Notes under the pieces: model-generated
The model's database searches: none
The model's input: only the letters and a program-made list of their open reading frames with translations
Told to the model about the DNA's origin: nothing
Source of the DNA: Stereocaulon alpinum
Lineage: Eukaryota; Ascomycota; Lecanoromycetes; Lecanorales; Stereocaulaceae
Assembly (NCBI GenBank): GCA_018257865.1
Contig: JAEUBA010000133.1
Location: 1-53,508, forward strand
Reading direction: 5' to 3'
DNA: 53,508 nt
Position numbers and translations under genes: made by a program
Part shown: positions 18,961 through 30,952 of the stretch, in pieces
How positions within the stretch are numbered: position 1 is the stretch's first letter
Layout: every line of letters begins with the position of its first letter

Positions 18961-20271
18961 CTTATACTAGTATTAGTATAGTATTAGTAAAAAATAATTA
19001 GCCCCCGTAACCGCCTTAAAAGCGGGGGAAGAAACCTAAAAAGTAGAGGCTAGTCCTTCTATCCTAACTAAGGGTTAGATAATACTTAATACTAGCCTAT
19101 AGTAGGTTACTACTTTACTAGATACTAAATTATAGCTTAATTTAATCTCTTAGAAGTTTATAGTTTAATAGGACCTACTACCTTCTACTATTAACTTACT
19201 ACTACTAAAAGCTTTAAGTAGCTTTAGTATATACGTCTATAGTACCTATTAATTTAAGTATATACTTATTAATAGCTAGGGCTATGGTAAGGAGTATAAT
19301 ATACTTTTCTATACTATTAATCTTAAGGGTCCTAATATTATAGTTAGTATACTAAGGTTAAAGTAAATAAAGATTTTACTTAATCCTTTAGCGGAGTAGT
19401 AGTAGTTTAAGGTTAATACTAAAAAGTTTTAGGTTAATAAGCCTACTATCTTTAGCTATTACCTTAAGAAGGAGCCTAAAGTTTATATAATTATATATAC
19501 TACTATAGCGATTAATTACTTAGATAGAGGAAGCTTAGAATAGATTCTAAAGGAACTACTAAAGTTCTCTAATATCTTCTTAAATAAGAAAGCTGGAACC
19601 TTACCCTTATTAAAGGAAGGTAACTATATAATTAATATTAAGGATAGTAAGGAGCCGCTTTATAGGCCTCTCTATAATCTATCTTAATTTAAGCTAGCGG
19701 AGCTGCGGCGCTATCTTAATAATATATTTATAAAAGGCTAGATATACCGTTTAGTTTCTTTAGCTAAAGTACCTATCCTCTTCGTACTAAAGAAAGATAG
19801 TAGGCTACGTCTTTATATTAATTATTAGGGGTTAAATATAGTAACTATTAAAAATCGATACCTATTACCTCTAACTACTAAGATATTAGATTATTTATAC
19901 GGAGCTAAAAAGTTTACTAAGTTAGACTTAAAGAATACCTATTATAGGATCTAAATTAAAGAAGGCGATAAGTAGAAGACTATATTCTATACCTACTATA
20001 GCTACTTTAAATACTTAGTTATACCTTTTAGGCTCGCTAATACCCCAGCGACGTTTTAAGCGTATATTAATAAGACTCTTATAGGGCTTTTTAATATTTC
20101 GTATATTATCTATCTTAATAATATCTTAATTTATAGCGCGAACCTAGCGGACTACTAGCGGTATATTTAGTAAGTATTAGAATAATTACGTTAGTTCTCG
20201 CTTTTCGCTAACCTAAAGAAGTATTAGTTTAGTACTAAACGGGTTAAATTTCTTAGATTTATTATATCTAC
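18961..20271 (+). pseudogene. Gypsy-1 pol part 1: protease region and reverse transcriptase
   Basis: A protease-like segment should lie at about 19100-19480 but its active site is not resolved. Reverse transcriptase starts near 19640: SKEPLYRPLYNLS, then LRRYLNNIFIKG.IYRL near 19703-19750, VPILFVLKKDSRLRLYINY near 19770-19826, ATKL-like FTKLDLKNTYYRI near 19914-19955, IPFRLANTPATF near 20022-20058. These are RT blocks 1-4 (KKDG.LR.CVDYR, LDL..AYH.IRI, PFGL.NAPATFQ). The YxDD box at 20111-20122 reads YLNN. The frame is cut at 20271 by Copia-3A and continues at 31168. Confidence 0.88.
20267..20271 (+). other. Target site duplication TCTAC, left copy (Copia-3A in Gypsy-1)
   Basis: TCTAC is repeated at 31163-31167. 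Joining across restores the Gypsy-1 frame through FIIST into NSVV. Confidence 0.95.
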
Positions 20272-20481
20272 TATCGGAATAACGTCGCTCCGCTCCGTAA
20301 CTAGCGACTTGGCGCTAACTCTTAGATAAAACACTATAGCTTAGCTAGCTAGATTCAATCAATCCCTAGTTTACTAAGCCTAATAGATACCCTGCGAATT
20401 AGGTTGTCTAGGGTAGGTAATAGGGGATTAAGCTACCTACTAATCAGTACTACCTAGGCTAGCAGCTAGGTTCTACCGATA
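20272..20481 (+). repeat. Copia-3A 5' LTR (210 bp)
   Basis: Starts TATCGGAATAACG and ends GGTTCTACCGATA. Both TG and CA termini are converted to TA. Matches 30953-31162 and, inverted, 22958-23166 and 28225-28434. Confidence 0.94.
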
Positions 20482-20600
20482 CTAATTAGTTATCGACCTC
20501 AGATCAGCAAGGTACGAATGAAAATTTCAACTATAACTAAGAACCTTACCTATACTACTATAAAGCCTTAGCTATAACGCCTACCCTTAGTAATAGCTAC
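20482..20600 (+). other. Copia-3A leader
   Basis: Starts CTAATTAGTTATCGACCTC; the primer-binding site should be here but I cannot match it to a tRNA. The same leader is seen inverted next to the Copia-3B LTR at 28140-28224. Confidence 0.5.
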
Positions 20601-22260
20601 AACGCCTAACCTTACGATAACGCAACTAGTGGAAGACGAAGGGATTATTATATTAATAGGAATCGTTATTAACGACCCTAAAACGACGTTAGGTAACGCC
20701 CTAGGAATATTCGTTAAAGGAGTAATAAGTTCCTACTAAACCCGTAAGGAAGAAGGATATAATCTATAGATTAACTTCCTTAAAGACTTTAATGATTAGG
20801 ACGAAGCCTTATTTAAGAAGGTAGATAAATAGTTACTACGAAACCTTAGGGACCTACTATTCGATCGCTACGTCTATACCCCTAAAGATAGTACTTACGT
20901 CTATAAGTACTTAGTAAGACTAGTAGCTCAGCCGTAGTCTAAATAGCCCGTAGACGTACTAAAGCTAGTAAAGAAGAAGTCTAACGTCGACTCTACTAAT
21001 AGTATACCTACCTTAGGCGACTCTAATACGCCTAGTACGCCTACCCTAGGAAATAACTTTAATACGCCTAGTACGCCTACCTTAGGTAACTCTAATATAC
21101 CTAGCACGCCTACCTTATTTAAAATCGAAATACTAACTAGGACTACCCTAATTAACGGCGTTAAGATCTATAACGCTATCGCTAATTACTAGGAGTAAGG
21201 CCTTTCCTAAGAGCTCACCGCGTTAACTAAGCTCTATACGGAAGAGATAAAGTATAATAGAAGAAGCAACTCCTTTAACTATAAGCTAAATATATTCTTA
21301 ACTACCGCTTCCGACGCTAGGATACTATTAACTAGGCTCTATATAGCCCTTTAGTATATACTTAGTAGTAATATACTTAATTTCTATTTTAATAACTAGT
21401 CTTTCTTTTTAGTAATAAACTTAGACTTACTATAGCTTACCTTTAAAGGAAACTTTAAAGGAAGAGAATACTAAATCGCCTACCTTAATAAATAGAATAG
21501 CGTATCCTTATAACTATTTATTAACTATAATAAAGATAAGACCCTAACGGAGTACCTAGATACTATAATATCGAAACTAAGAGAGCTATAATATAGCTTA
21601 GATAAGAGCCTTTATAGGGATAGCTTTATCTACTAGAAGATAATTACTACTTATAAGTCTATACCTACCTATAAGATCGTCTGCCGAAAACTACTAGATA
21701 CTATATAAAGCCTTATTTAAGACCTCCGATTATCTGCAGCCTTATAAGACCGTCGCAGCCTTATATCGCTAAGTAAAACGATATATACTAACCGCCGCTA
21801 TCGAAACCGTGAATCTAGCAGTTATAACCGCGAATCTAGCAGTCGTAGCTAATTAAGATATCTAAGTAAGCTAAGATACGACTCTAATAATTCTAGTAAT
21901 TCGACGAATAAAAAGCGATACTTTATCTATAAGAAGGAAGGATACTAGTTAACTAATTACCCTAAGGAAGAATACTAACGCAGCTTTAAGTAATACCTCA
22001 CCGACGTTAAAGGCGAAAAAGAAGAAGGTAGCGAAGGTAGTACTATTAAAGATACTGCTAACGATCTAGCTAATTAAGATAACGATAAATCTTTCCTAAT
22101 ATCTATAGGCGCTATTAACGGCAAGGCTGTATACTAAAAGCTAGCTAATTAGGCGACTTTATATACTATTACTAAGGCGCTATCCATCTAGGATAATATT
22201 AATATTAATATCTAGGGAGAAGTAACTCACCGCCCTACGAAAAGATACGGCGACAGCTAC
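20601..22260 (+). pseudogene. Copia-3A gag remnant with CX2CX4CX4H motif
   Basis: The frame runs through a capsid-like region (NFLKDFND.DEALFKKVD near 20777-20828) and a run of short repeats around 20995-21120 (TPSTPTLGNS-like units). The nucleocapsid motif at 21919-21960 reads YFIYKKEGY..TNY, the fungal copia gag motif CFVCKKEGCWSTNH (CX2CX4CX4H) with Cys now Tyr and Trp now stop. Length and layout agree with gag of fungal Copia elements. A repeated RESSS/RSRN-like basic stretch lies near 21800-21890. Confidence 0.78.
20996..21120 (+). repeat. Imperfect repeats in Copia-3A gag
   Basis: About three units of roughly 48 bp: CCTACCTTAGG(C/T)GACTCTAA..., containing CGCCTAGTACGCC. In frame, giving a Thr/Pro/Ser-rich linker. 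Confidence 0.65.
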
Positions 22261-22957
22261 TTCTACGGCCTTATAATTGATACCGGCGCTACCTACAACT
22301 CGTTAGCAGGCTATAGCTAATACCTAGCACTGCGGCGTAAGCAAAATATTAATATTAACACCGATAAGGCTAGCAGCGCTAGATTTAAATTCGGTATTAG
22401 CGACGCCTTATCTAGAGGCACTATTACCGTCTAATTACTAATTAGTATTATCGAATTTTATATTATCGACGCTAATACGCTATTCCTTCTCTACCTGCGA
22501 GACCTTAACTAGGTAGGGTTTTATTTTAATAATCTAACTAACTACCTAGTTAGCAGTAATAGGTAAGTCCCTATTATAAGGCTATACGGTCACCTATTCC
22601 TTATATAGGGATCGTCGCTATCCTACGCCTATATTAATACCTATACTAATAACGGTGTTATAAGTAGCTAATTAACAGAGTAGGATCTCCGACGCCTATA
22701 CTGCCGCTTTAGCTATCTATTAATAATACGCCTAGCACGCTTGCTAAAGCGCTTTAGCCACCGTTTCGACTAGGACGCTATTAATCGACTAGGTAAGTTC
22801 TGCTTAACTTACTAGAAATATAGTAGATCGCTAGGAAGGTTCAAATTCACTATTAAAAACAACCTGTAATTCAATTATTTAGTGATAATTAATATTATAT
22901 ATCTAGATAGCCCTGCCGCCTCGGTCCTATATACAGTCGACGAGGCTATACGCTTCC
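22261..22957 (+). pseudogene. Copia-3A pol part 1: protease and start of integrase
   Basis: Protease active site DTGA at 22279-22290 is intact in YGLIIDTGATYNSLAGY. Then LFLLYLRDLN and VGFYFNNLTNYLV (22475-22550), RLYGHLFLI, and an HHCC-type region: DLRRLYCRFSYL near 22687-22722, FCLTY.KYSRSLGRF near 22800-22845 (the family has LHRRFGHPS and CEHCQ..GRSPGRF). The core starts at 22880 with IINIIYLDSPAASVLYTVDEAIRF, the first catalytic Asp region, and is cut at 22957 by Copia-3B; it resumes at 28440. The plus-strand open frame at 22882-23097 is this coding end running into the LTR. Confidence 0.86.
22953..22957 (+). other. Target site duplication CTTCC, left copy (Copia-3B in Copia-3A)
   Basis: CTTCC recurs at 28435-28439. 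Joining across restores DEAIRF into QTARFLKDIS. Confidence 0.95.
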
Positions 22958-23166
22958 TATCGGTAGAACCTATTGCTGCTAGGTTATACCGATTAGTAAG
23001 GTTACTTAATCCCCTATTACCTGCCCTAGACAACCTGATTAGCAGGGTGTCTATTAGGCTTAGTAAACTAGGGATTGTCTTGAATCTAGCTAGCTAAGCT
23101 ATAGTGTTTTATCTAGGAGTTAGCGCCAAGCTGCTTATTACGGAGCGGAGTAATATTATTCCGATA
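22958..23166 (-). repeat. Copia-3B 3' LTR
   Basis: Reads on the plus strand TATCGGTAGAACC...TTCCGATA. The last bases at the right end are ATA where the 5' LTR keeps ACA. Confidence 0.93.
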
Positions 23167-24990
23167 CTAGCAAAAGTTTTAGAAAGTCGAAAAAATAGTA
23201 CTAATTAACGCTAAATCTAGTAATTAGCTAGTATAGAAACGGGCTTATAAGGCTAAGTAATACTATAGTTTAATTAGTTAGACTATAGCCTCCCTTTCTA
23301 CTTAGGCGTTTATCTTTAACTCGATAGCGTTACTATCCACTAATTGTTTTAGCGCCTAGTAGTAGCGCTCCTTAGTTATAGCGTCTACTAGGTTATAATT
23401 ACTATTAATCTACCGCACCTTATTAATCTCCCTCCTCTTATAGGACTAGCGTAGTCCTATTATATTAATTATAAGCCGTTTCTCAGCGGTAGTACTAAGG
23501 CGTATAATACAGTCGTATAAGGAGTAGGAGTTAGTATATAGAATTAGCGGTATCTTCGCCTAAGTAATTCCCTTAATAGTAGACTATAGGGCGGTAGTAA
23601 TATTAAACCCTACTACTATTATATATAGCTCTAAAGCTAGCACCGATCTCGTAACTCTTTTATATTTAGTACTATTCTAGTAGATAATATTACAGCTAAT
23701 ATTAATAGTCGATTTATCTAGCTATTACTTGTTAGTAAGGATAATAACGTACCTAATTTAGGAGCTAAGGTCGGCGTTATTAGCGAAGGCTGTATTAATA
23801 AAGACTAGTAACTTTAGCTTCTCTAAAGCAAGCTTAACGAATTATAGGCCTTAGCGGTAGTTCTCCTTCTACTAATTCAACCATTTATTTAGCTAATCAG
23901 CGTCTTCTTTTACTAGCTGAGTAATTTAGGCTGCCCTAGACAGTGTAAAGGCTATTTCTAGTTAATATATAGAGGCTATATAGGCACTGCGGGCTCTTTC
24001 CTTAATATATTAAGACTTAATATCACTAGCCTCGGCGGTGTTAGAGGTGTTAGCGGTATTAGTAGTGTTAGTAGTATTAATCGTGTTAATCTTCTTATAT
24101 TGCCGTTGCTGCGAGAGTTTTAGAATACCGCTGTTGCTGGCAGCAGTAGGAGTGATATCGCTATTAATAGAGATAGTAGTGCCGTTAAATTGGAGGTCCT
24201 TTTTATTATCCAGCTTTTTAATTAGCTTTGCTAGGAAACCTGTATCCAGTCGTGCCTTTTCTTCTAATTCTAGGTATTCGGCTATTCCGTAGAATAGTAA
24301 GTTGTTAGTCTAGAGGCTAATAATTACCTACTTAGAGTATATTAAGCAGGGATCGAATAAGGAGATAGTAAGGCCTAACTTAGTAGTATAGTAGGTATAG
24401 TAGGTCTTAAACTAATACGTACCTACCTTAGGGACGCTATATAGCGGGCGGACTACCTTTAGTATATTATCTCCTAGATTAGTACCCTACGGCAGCCTTA
24501 TATAGACCTCGCAGCTTAGCACTAAAGTTAATTATATATAGGCTTAGGAGATATCGCGTATAGCGAGGCTACGTAGCAGAATTATAGTAAGGTAGATAAT
24601 AAGGCGTTAGCTAGCGCGTTAAATTATTAGGGACTACATTAGTACCTCCTTCTTACCTTTATTATTATAAGCTTAGACGACTAGCCTAGACTTCTCGAAT
24701 AGTATAGTACCGTCCTACTTAATATTATTAACGAATTAGTAGCTAAAGATACGAGTATTAGGCGGTATATCCTACTTACTAATAACCTTAAAGACTCCCT
24801 TAGTAATAAGGCCGTTAATTTCCTTATAACGCGAGTTAATAAATAGGCTATTTAGTAATCTTATAGTACTTTCTGCCCGCAACTTTATTAATAGCTTAAT
24901 ATCTAACTATTCTTTATTAGTAAGGTGAGCGTAGCGGGTAGGTAATTATTACTATCGTAGCGGGTTTTAGCGTATAGTAGTAGGTTCTTC
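23167..24990 (-). pseudogene. Copia-3B pol part 2: reverse transcriptase and RNase H
   Basis: Reverse-strand counterpart of 29150-30950 in Copia-3A. RT catalytic box: codons at 24301-24306 (minus strand) read Asn-Asn in L-stop-TNNLLF, where Copia-3A has TND; both aspartates are lost. RNase H-like region at about 23200-23900 (ISLVDAI, then E.YY.AL.., matching DAITKERC in A). Many Gln/Trp codons are TAG/TAA. Plus-strand open frames seen inside, such as 24038-24292, are shadows. Confidence 0.82.
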
Positions 24991-26418
24991 GGTAGGTAGG
25001 TCTGCTTAAGATATAGGAGGCGGTTACTTAGTTATAGGAGGCTAGGAGGTAGTTAAGTAAAGCTTAACTAATATAATTCGGAAGTTAGTAGGGCCGCTAC
25101 TGAGTTTAACCGTATAGGCTTAATCTTCTATAGCAAGTAATTAGTAGGGCCTCTTCTATCCTTTACCTTTTCGCTATACTAGAACCTCGCTGCTAATAGT
25201 AGTATCTAGGATAGCGTCGTTTTATAGACTATTACGGTAGCGTAAGGCTTTAGTAATATCTCTCCTTACTAGTAATTCTAACACTTCTTTTATTACGCGT
25301 TTAATAGCCTTGCCTCTTTTAGCAATTAATAGGTATATAGGGTCTAGCTTAGTAAGCCTTAGGAACGTACTAAATAGGAGTAGTATAGGTATTAGTCTAT
25401 TAGGTCTAGTAGTATCGTTAATTACCTTAATAGTAATTTATAGGACGAATTACTTACCTAGCTATAGCAGATCTTTTCGAATAATATTATACGTACGTCT
25501 AAGAGGTACGTAGTAGCGCTTAACGAGGCTAATTAAGTAGTATACCTTAATAGGGACGTATTTTAATTTAATCGCTATCCCTTTTACCTTAGAGGCGAAT
25601 TCGGTGCTAATAAATTACTTGCTAGTATTATGGACTAGTATATTAGGAGGTCTAATATAAGTATTAATCTAGTAGGCTCGTAGGGTATCCTATACCGTCT
25701 CAGCTAATATATCCTTAAGAAAGCGAGCGGTTTAGAAACGTATAGCCTCGTCGACTATATATAGGACCGAGGCTATAGGGCTATTAAGATATATAATATT
25801 AATTATTACTAAGTAATTAAATTATAGGTCGTTTTTAATTGTAAATTTAAACCTTCCTAGTAATCTTCCGTGTTTTTAGTAAGTTAAGTAGAACTTACCT
25901 AGTCGATTGATAGCTTCTTAGTTAAATTAGTAGCCGGATCGCCTTAGTAAGCGTGCTAGGCGTGTTATTAATAGATAGCTAAAGCGGCGGTATAGACGTC
26001 TAAGGTCTTACTTACTTAGCTAGCTACTTGCAACCTCGCTATCGCTTATATAGGTATTAAGGTAGTAGGTATTCGACAGCGAGGTTCCCTATATAAGGAA
26101 TAGGTGACTATATAGCTGTATAATAGGGACTTACCTATCGCTGCTAACTAGGTAGTTAGTAAGGTTATTGAAATAAAAACCGGCCTAGTTGAGGTCGCGT
26201 AAGCAGAGAAGGAATAGGGTATCAGCGTCGATAATATAGAATTAGATAATACTAATTAGCGAATAGACGGTAATAGTACCTTTTGATAAGGCTTCGCTAA
26301 TACCGAATTTGAATCGAGCACTACCAGCCTTATCGGTATTAATATTAACGTTTTACTTACGCCGTAGTGCTAGGTATTAGCTATAGCCTACTAATAAGTT
26401 ATAGGTAGCGCTAGTGTT
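24991..26418 (-). pseudogene. Copia-3B pol part 1: protease and integrase
   Basis: Protease active site at 26407-26418 reads NTSA in place of DTGA. Downstream the HHCC-like and core regions mirror Copia-3A: a stretch around 26200-26110 (LFLLCLRDLN.AGFYFNNLTNYLV, Cys retained), core near 25780-25640 (VDEAIRF near 25738-25758 then a FLKDILAETV segment), EFASKVKGIAIKLKYVP near 25620-25570 and the RYYVPL end near 25515. Here the integrase is continuous, showing what Copia-3A looked like before the insertion. Confidence 0.82.
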
Positions 26419-28140
26419 AATTATAAGGCTATAAAAGTAGTTATTACTATATCTACTTACTAGGCGGTATATTACTTCTCCTCCCTAGATATTAATATTA
26501 ATATTGATATTATCCTAGATAGATAGTGCCTTTGTAACGGTGTGTAAAGTCGCCTAGTTAGCTAGCTTCTAGTATACAGCCTTGCTATCAATTATACCTA
26601 TTAATATCAGAAATACCTCACCGTTACCTTAGTTAGGTGGGTCGATAGGTTAGTCTTTAGTAGTATTCTCCCCCTTAGTAGTACTACCTTCGCTATCGCC
26701 TTCCCTTTCGCCCTTAACGTCGGTAAGGTATTGCCTAAGGTAGTGTTAACGTTCTTCTTTAGGGTAGTTAGTTAACTAGCAGCCTTCCTTCTTATAGACG
26801 AAGTATCGCTTTTTATTCGTTAAATTACTAGAGTTATATCTTAGCTTACTTAGATATCTGGATCTACTACGGCTACTAGATTAGCGGTTACGACTGCGAC
26901 TACTAGATTCGCGGTTTTAGTAGCAGCGGTTAGTATATATTATTTCGCTTAGTGATAAGACGCTGCGGCGGTCTTATAAGGCTATAGATAATTAGAGGTC
27001 TTAAATAAGGTTTTATATAGTATCCGGTGGTTTTTAATAGACGATCTCGTAGGTAGGTATAGACTTATAAGTAGTAATTATCTTTTAGTAGATAAAGCTA
27101 TCCCTATAAAGGTTCTCGTTTAGGCTATATTATAGTTCTCTTAGTCTTAATATTATAGCGTCTAGGTACTCCGTTAGGGTCTTATCTTTATTATAGTTAA
27201 TAAATAGTTATAAGGATATACTATTCTATTTATTAAGGTAGGCGATTTAGTATTCTCTTCCTTCGAAGTTTCCTTTAAAAGTAAGCCGCAGTAAGTCTAG
27301 GTTTATTACTAAGAAGGAAGATTAATTATTAAAGTAGAAATTAAGTATATCACTAGTTAGTATATACTGAAACGCTATATATAGCTTAGTTAATAGTATC
27401 CCTATATTAGAGGTAGTAGTTAAGAAGATCTTTAGCTTATAGTTAAAGGCGTCGCTTCTTCTATTATACTTTATCTCTTCTATATAGAGCTTAGTTAACG
27501 CAGTGAGCTCTTAGAAAAGGCCTTGCTCCTAGTAATTAGTAATAGCGTTGGAGATCTTAAAACTATTAATTAGGGCCGTTTGGAATAGTATCTGGAAGCG
27601 TTACTATTATATTAGGTCGAGTGGCGTTCCGGTCCTAGTTAGTATTTCAATTTTAGCTGAGGTTGAGGCAGGCGTGTTGAAATTTTTACTTAGGGTAGGC
27701 GTACTAGGTATGTTAGAGTTATTAGTAGGGTTAACGTTAGACTTCTTCTTTACTAGCTTTAGTACGTTTACAGGCTATTTAGACTATATTAGCTAATTTA
27801 GTAGCCTTACTATATACTTATAGATAGGAGTCTTATCCTTAGGTATATAGACGCTACGGTCGTAAAGTAGGTTTCTAAGGCTTTATACTAGGCTTTTATC
27901 TACCTTCTTAAATATAGCCTTATCCTAATCGTCGAAGCCTTAAACGAAGTTTAGCTATAGGTTTTACCCTTCTTCTTCCTAGGTCTAGTAGAAATTTGTT
28001 ATATAGTTAACGAATAATCCTAGACCGTTAGCTAAGGTCTTTTTAGGGTTATTAAGGACGACTCCTATTAATATAACTATCGCTTCCTATAGCTCTTTAG
28101 TAGCTGGTACAGCTGGTAGTATAGTTAGCTATAATATTAT
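26419..28140 (-). pseudogene. Copia-3B gag remnant
   Basis: Reverse-strand gag. Nucleocapsid motif at 26774-26815 reads YFVYKKEGC..TNY, so the third Cys of CX2CX4CX4H is still TGC while others are Tyr. The capsid segment FN.LRRLR.GF near 27950-27880 corresponds to FLKDFND in A. The Thr/Pro-rich repeats of Copia-3A gag are represented by a related but different segment near 27650-27720. Plus-strand open frame 27548-27796 is a shadow. Confidence 0.75.
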
Positions 28141-28224
28141 TAATATAGGAGTTGTAGTTAAGGGTTGGTGTTAAGGTAAAATTTTCTCTTTTTACCTTGC
28201 TGATCTAAGGTTAACAACTGATTA
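28141..28224 (-). other. Copia-3B leader
   Basis: Minus strand after the 5' LTR: CTAATCAGTTGTTAACCTTAG..., less mutated version of the Copia-3A leader (which has CTAATTAGTTATCGACCTC). No clear tRNA match. Confidence 0.5.
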
Positions 28225-28434
28225 GTATCGGTAGAACCTATTGCTGCTAGGTTATACTAATTAGTAAGGTTACTTAATCCCCTATTACCTACCCCGGACA
28301 ACCTGATTAGTAGGGTGTCTATTGGGCTTGGTAAACTAGGGATTGTCTTGAATCTAGCTAGCTAAGCTATAGTGTTTTATCTAGGAGTTGGCGCCAAGCC
28401 GCTTATTGCGGAGCGGAGTAATATTATTCCGACA
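28225..28434 (-). repeat. Copia-3B 5' LTR (210 bp)
   Basis: Keeps its TG end: on the plus strand the right end is TTCCGACA, that is TGTCGGAA on the minus strand. This shows the ancestral Copia-3 LTR end. Followed by CTTCC. Confidence 0.94.
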
Positions 28435-28439
28435 CTTCC

Positions 28440-29150
28440 AAACCGCCCGCTTTCTGAAAGATATTTCAGCGGAGACGGTCTAGGATACGCTAAGGGCCTG
28501 CTGGATCGATACTTATATTAGACTACTAGACATACTAGTCTACGACGCTAGCAAGCAATTTATTAGCAGCGAATTCGCCTCTAAGGTAAGAGGGATGGTA
28601 ATTAAATTAAATTACGTCCCTATTAAAGCGTACTACTTAATTAGTCTAGTTAAACGCTACTACGCACCTCTTAGGCGTGCGTATAATATTATCTAAGAAG
28701 ACCTACTACTACTAGGTAAGTAATTCGTCTTATAAATTGCGGTTAAGGTAATTAATAATATAGCTAGACCTAATAGGCTGACTCCTACGCTACTTCTATT
28801 TAGTACGTTTCCAAAGCTTACTGAATTAGACCCTATACACCTATTAATTACGGAGAGAGGTAAGGCTATTAAACGCGTAATAAAAGAAGCGTTAGAATTA
28901 TTAGTAAGAAGAGACGTTACTGAAGCCTTACGCTACCGTAACGGTCTATAAAACAACGCTATTCTAGACACTCCTATTAGTAGTAATATTCTAGTCTAGC
29001 GAAAAGGTAAAGGATAGAAAGGTCCCTACTAATTACTCGCTATAGACGATTAGGCCTATACGGTTAAACTCAGCAGCGGCCCTATAACATTTCGAATTAC
29101 CTTAGTTAAGCCTTACTTAGTTAAATTAACTAATGAAATACCTTCTATAC
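28440..29150 (+). pseudogene. Copia-3A pol part 2: integrase core and C-terminus
   Basis: Resumes after the CTTCC copy: QTARFLKDISAETV then RACWIDTYI (28440-28520), LVYDASKQFISSEFASK near 28535-28590 (second Asp region), VPIKAYYLISLVKRYYAPLRRAY near 28615-28685 (VEAHHSIG.VERYHAPLRR in the family, catalytic Glu to Lys), then NIARPNRLTPTLLLFSTFPKLTELD near 28758-28835, VIKEALELLVRRDVTEALRYRNGL near 28880-28950. Few stops; the sequence is easily recognised as fungal Copia integrase. Confidence 0.9.
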
Positions 29151-30952
29151 CTTAAGTAGACCTGCTAACTAAGGAAGCTACTGCTATACGCTAAAACCCG
29201 TAGCGATAGCGATACCTGCCTACCCGCTACGCTCACCTTACTAATAAGGAGCTTTTAGATATCGACCTATTAATAAAGCTCCGGTTAGAAGGTACTATTC
29301 GCTTACTAAATAGCCTATTTATCAACTCTTATTGAAAAGAAATCGACGGCCTTATTACTAAGGGAGTCTTTAAGATTATTAGTAAGTAAGATATACCGCT
29401 ATATACTCGTATCTTCAGCTGCCGATTTGTCGATAATATTAAGTAGGATAGCGCTATACTATTCGAAAAGTCTAGGCTAGTTATCTAAGCCTATAATAAT
29501 AAAGGTAAGAAGGAGGTACTAACGTAGTTACTAATAATTCAACGCGTTAGCTAGCGCCTTATTATTTACCTTACTATAATTCTACTACGCAACCTCTACG
29601 TACGCGATATCTCGTAAGCTTATATATAGTCGACTTTAGTACTAAGCCGCCTAGTCTATATAAAACCGCCGCAAGGTACTAACCTAAGAGATAATATACT
29701 AAAAGTAGTACGCCCGCTATATAGCGTCCTAGAGGTAGGGACGTATTAGTTTAGGACCTACTATAACTACTATACTAAAAAGCTAGGCCTTACTATCTCC
29801 TTATTTAATCCCTGCCTTATATTCTCTAAGTAGGCGATTATTAGCCTGTAGACTAACGACTTACTATTCTATAGGATAACCGAATACTTAGAGCTAGAAG
29901 AAAAAGCACGACTTAATATAGGCTTTCCAGCAAAGCCAATTGAAAAGCTAGATAATAAAAAAGACCTCTAATTTAACGGCACTGCTATCTCTACTAACGG
30001 CGATACTACTATATCTAGTAACGGCGACATTCTAAAACTCTCGCAGCAACGGCAATATAATAAAATTAACACGATTAATACCGCCACCGCTAGCGATATT
30101 AAATCGCAATATATTAAGGAAAGAGCCTACGGTACCTATATAGCCTCTATAAGTTAACTAGAGATAGCTTTTATACTATCTAGGGTAGCCTAAATTACTC
30201 AGCTAGTAAAAGAAGACGCTGATTAGTTAAATAAATAGTTGAATTAGTAAAAGGAGAACTACTGCTAAGGTCTATAATTCGTTAAGCTTGCTTTAGAGAA
30301 GTTGAAGTTACTAGTCTTTATTAATATAGCCTTCGCTAATAACGCTGATCTTAGCTCCTAGATTAGGTACGTTATTATCCTTACTAACGAGTAATAGCTA
30401 GATAAATCGACTATTAATATTAGCGGTAATATTATCTACTAGAGTAGTACTAAATATAAAAGAGTTATAAGATCGGTGCTAGCTTTAGAGCTATATATAA
30501 TAGTAGTAGGGTTCGATATTACTACTACCCTATAATCTACTATTAAGGGTATTACTTAGGCGAAGATACTACTAATTCTATATACTAACTCCTACTCCCT
30601 ATACGACTATATTATACGCCTTAGTACTACCGCTAAGAAACGCCTAATAATTAATATAATAAGACTACGGCAGTCCTATAAAAGAAGGGAAATTAATAAG
30701 GTACGGTAGATTAATAGTAATTATAACCTAGTAGACGCTATAACTAAGGAGCGCTGCTACTAGGTATTAAAGTAATTAGTAGATAGTAATACTATTAAGT
30801 TAAAGATAAACGCTTAGGTAGAAAGAGAAGCTATAACCTAACTAATTAGATTATAGTATTACTTAGCCTTATAGGCCCGTTTCTATACTAGCTAATTACT
30901 AGATTTAGCGTCGATTAGCACTGTTTTTTCGACTTTCTAAAACTTTTACTAG
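29151..30952 (+). pseudogene. Copia-3A pol part 3: reverse transcriptase and RNase H
   Basis: RVT_2: GVFKIISKQDIPLYTRIFSCRFVDNIK near 29369-29442, EKSRLVIQAYNNKGKKEVLT near 29462-29520, VSQRLIIYLTI and LRNLYVRDISQAYIQSTLVL near 29545-29640, ILKVVRPLYSVLEVGTYQF near 29695-29750. The YxDD position at 29865-29870 reads ND in QTNDLLFY. RNase H: LALEKLKLLVFINIAFANNADLSSQ near 30288-30362, ALELYIIVVGFDI near 30481-30520, then TNSYSLYDYIIRLSTTAKKRLIINI near 30580-30655 and NLVDAITKERCY near 30727-30762. Ends just before the 3' LTR. Confidence 0.88.

Larger units (their letters stand above)
22958..28434 (-). mobile_element. Copia-3B, complete element in reverse orientation, nested in Copia-3A
   Basis: 5477 bp with LTRs of 209-210 bp and CTTCC duplications. 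It is the same family as its host element and lies on the other strand, so reading Copia-3A RNA gives the antisense of Copia-3B. All domains present: gag, protease, integrase, RT, RNase H. It keeps many CA/TG pairs, but catalytic sites are more damaged than in Copia-3A (NTSA protease, NN in RT). Confidence 0.95.

Noticed and set aside
24038..27796. Plus-strand open frames of 67-84 codons at 24038, 25310 and 27548
   Set aside because: They are antisense shadows of the minus-strand Copia-3B RT, integrase and gag.
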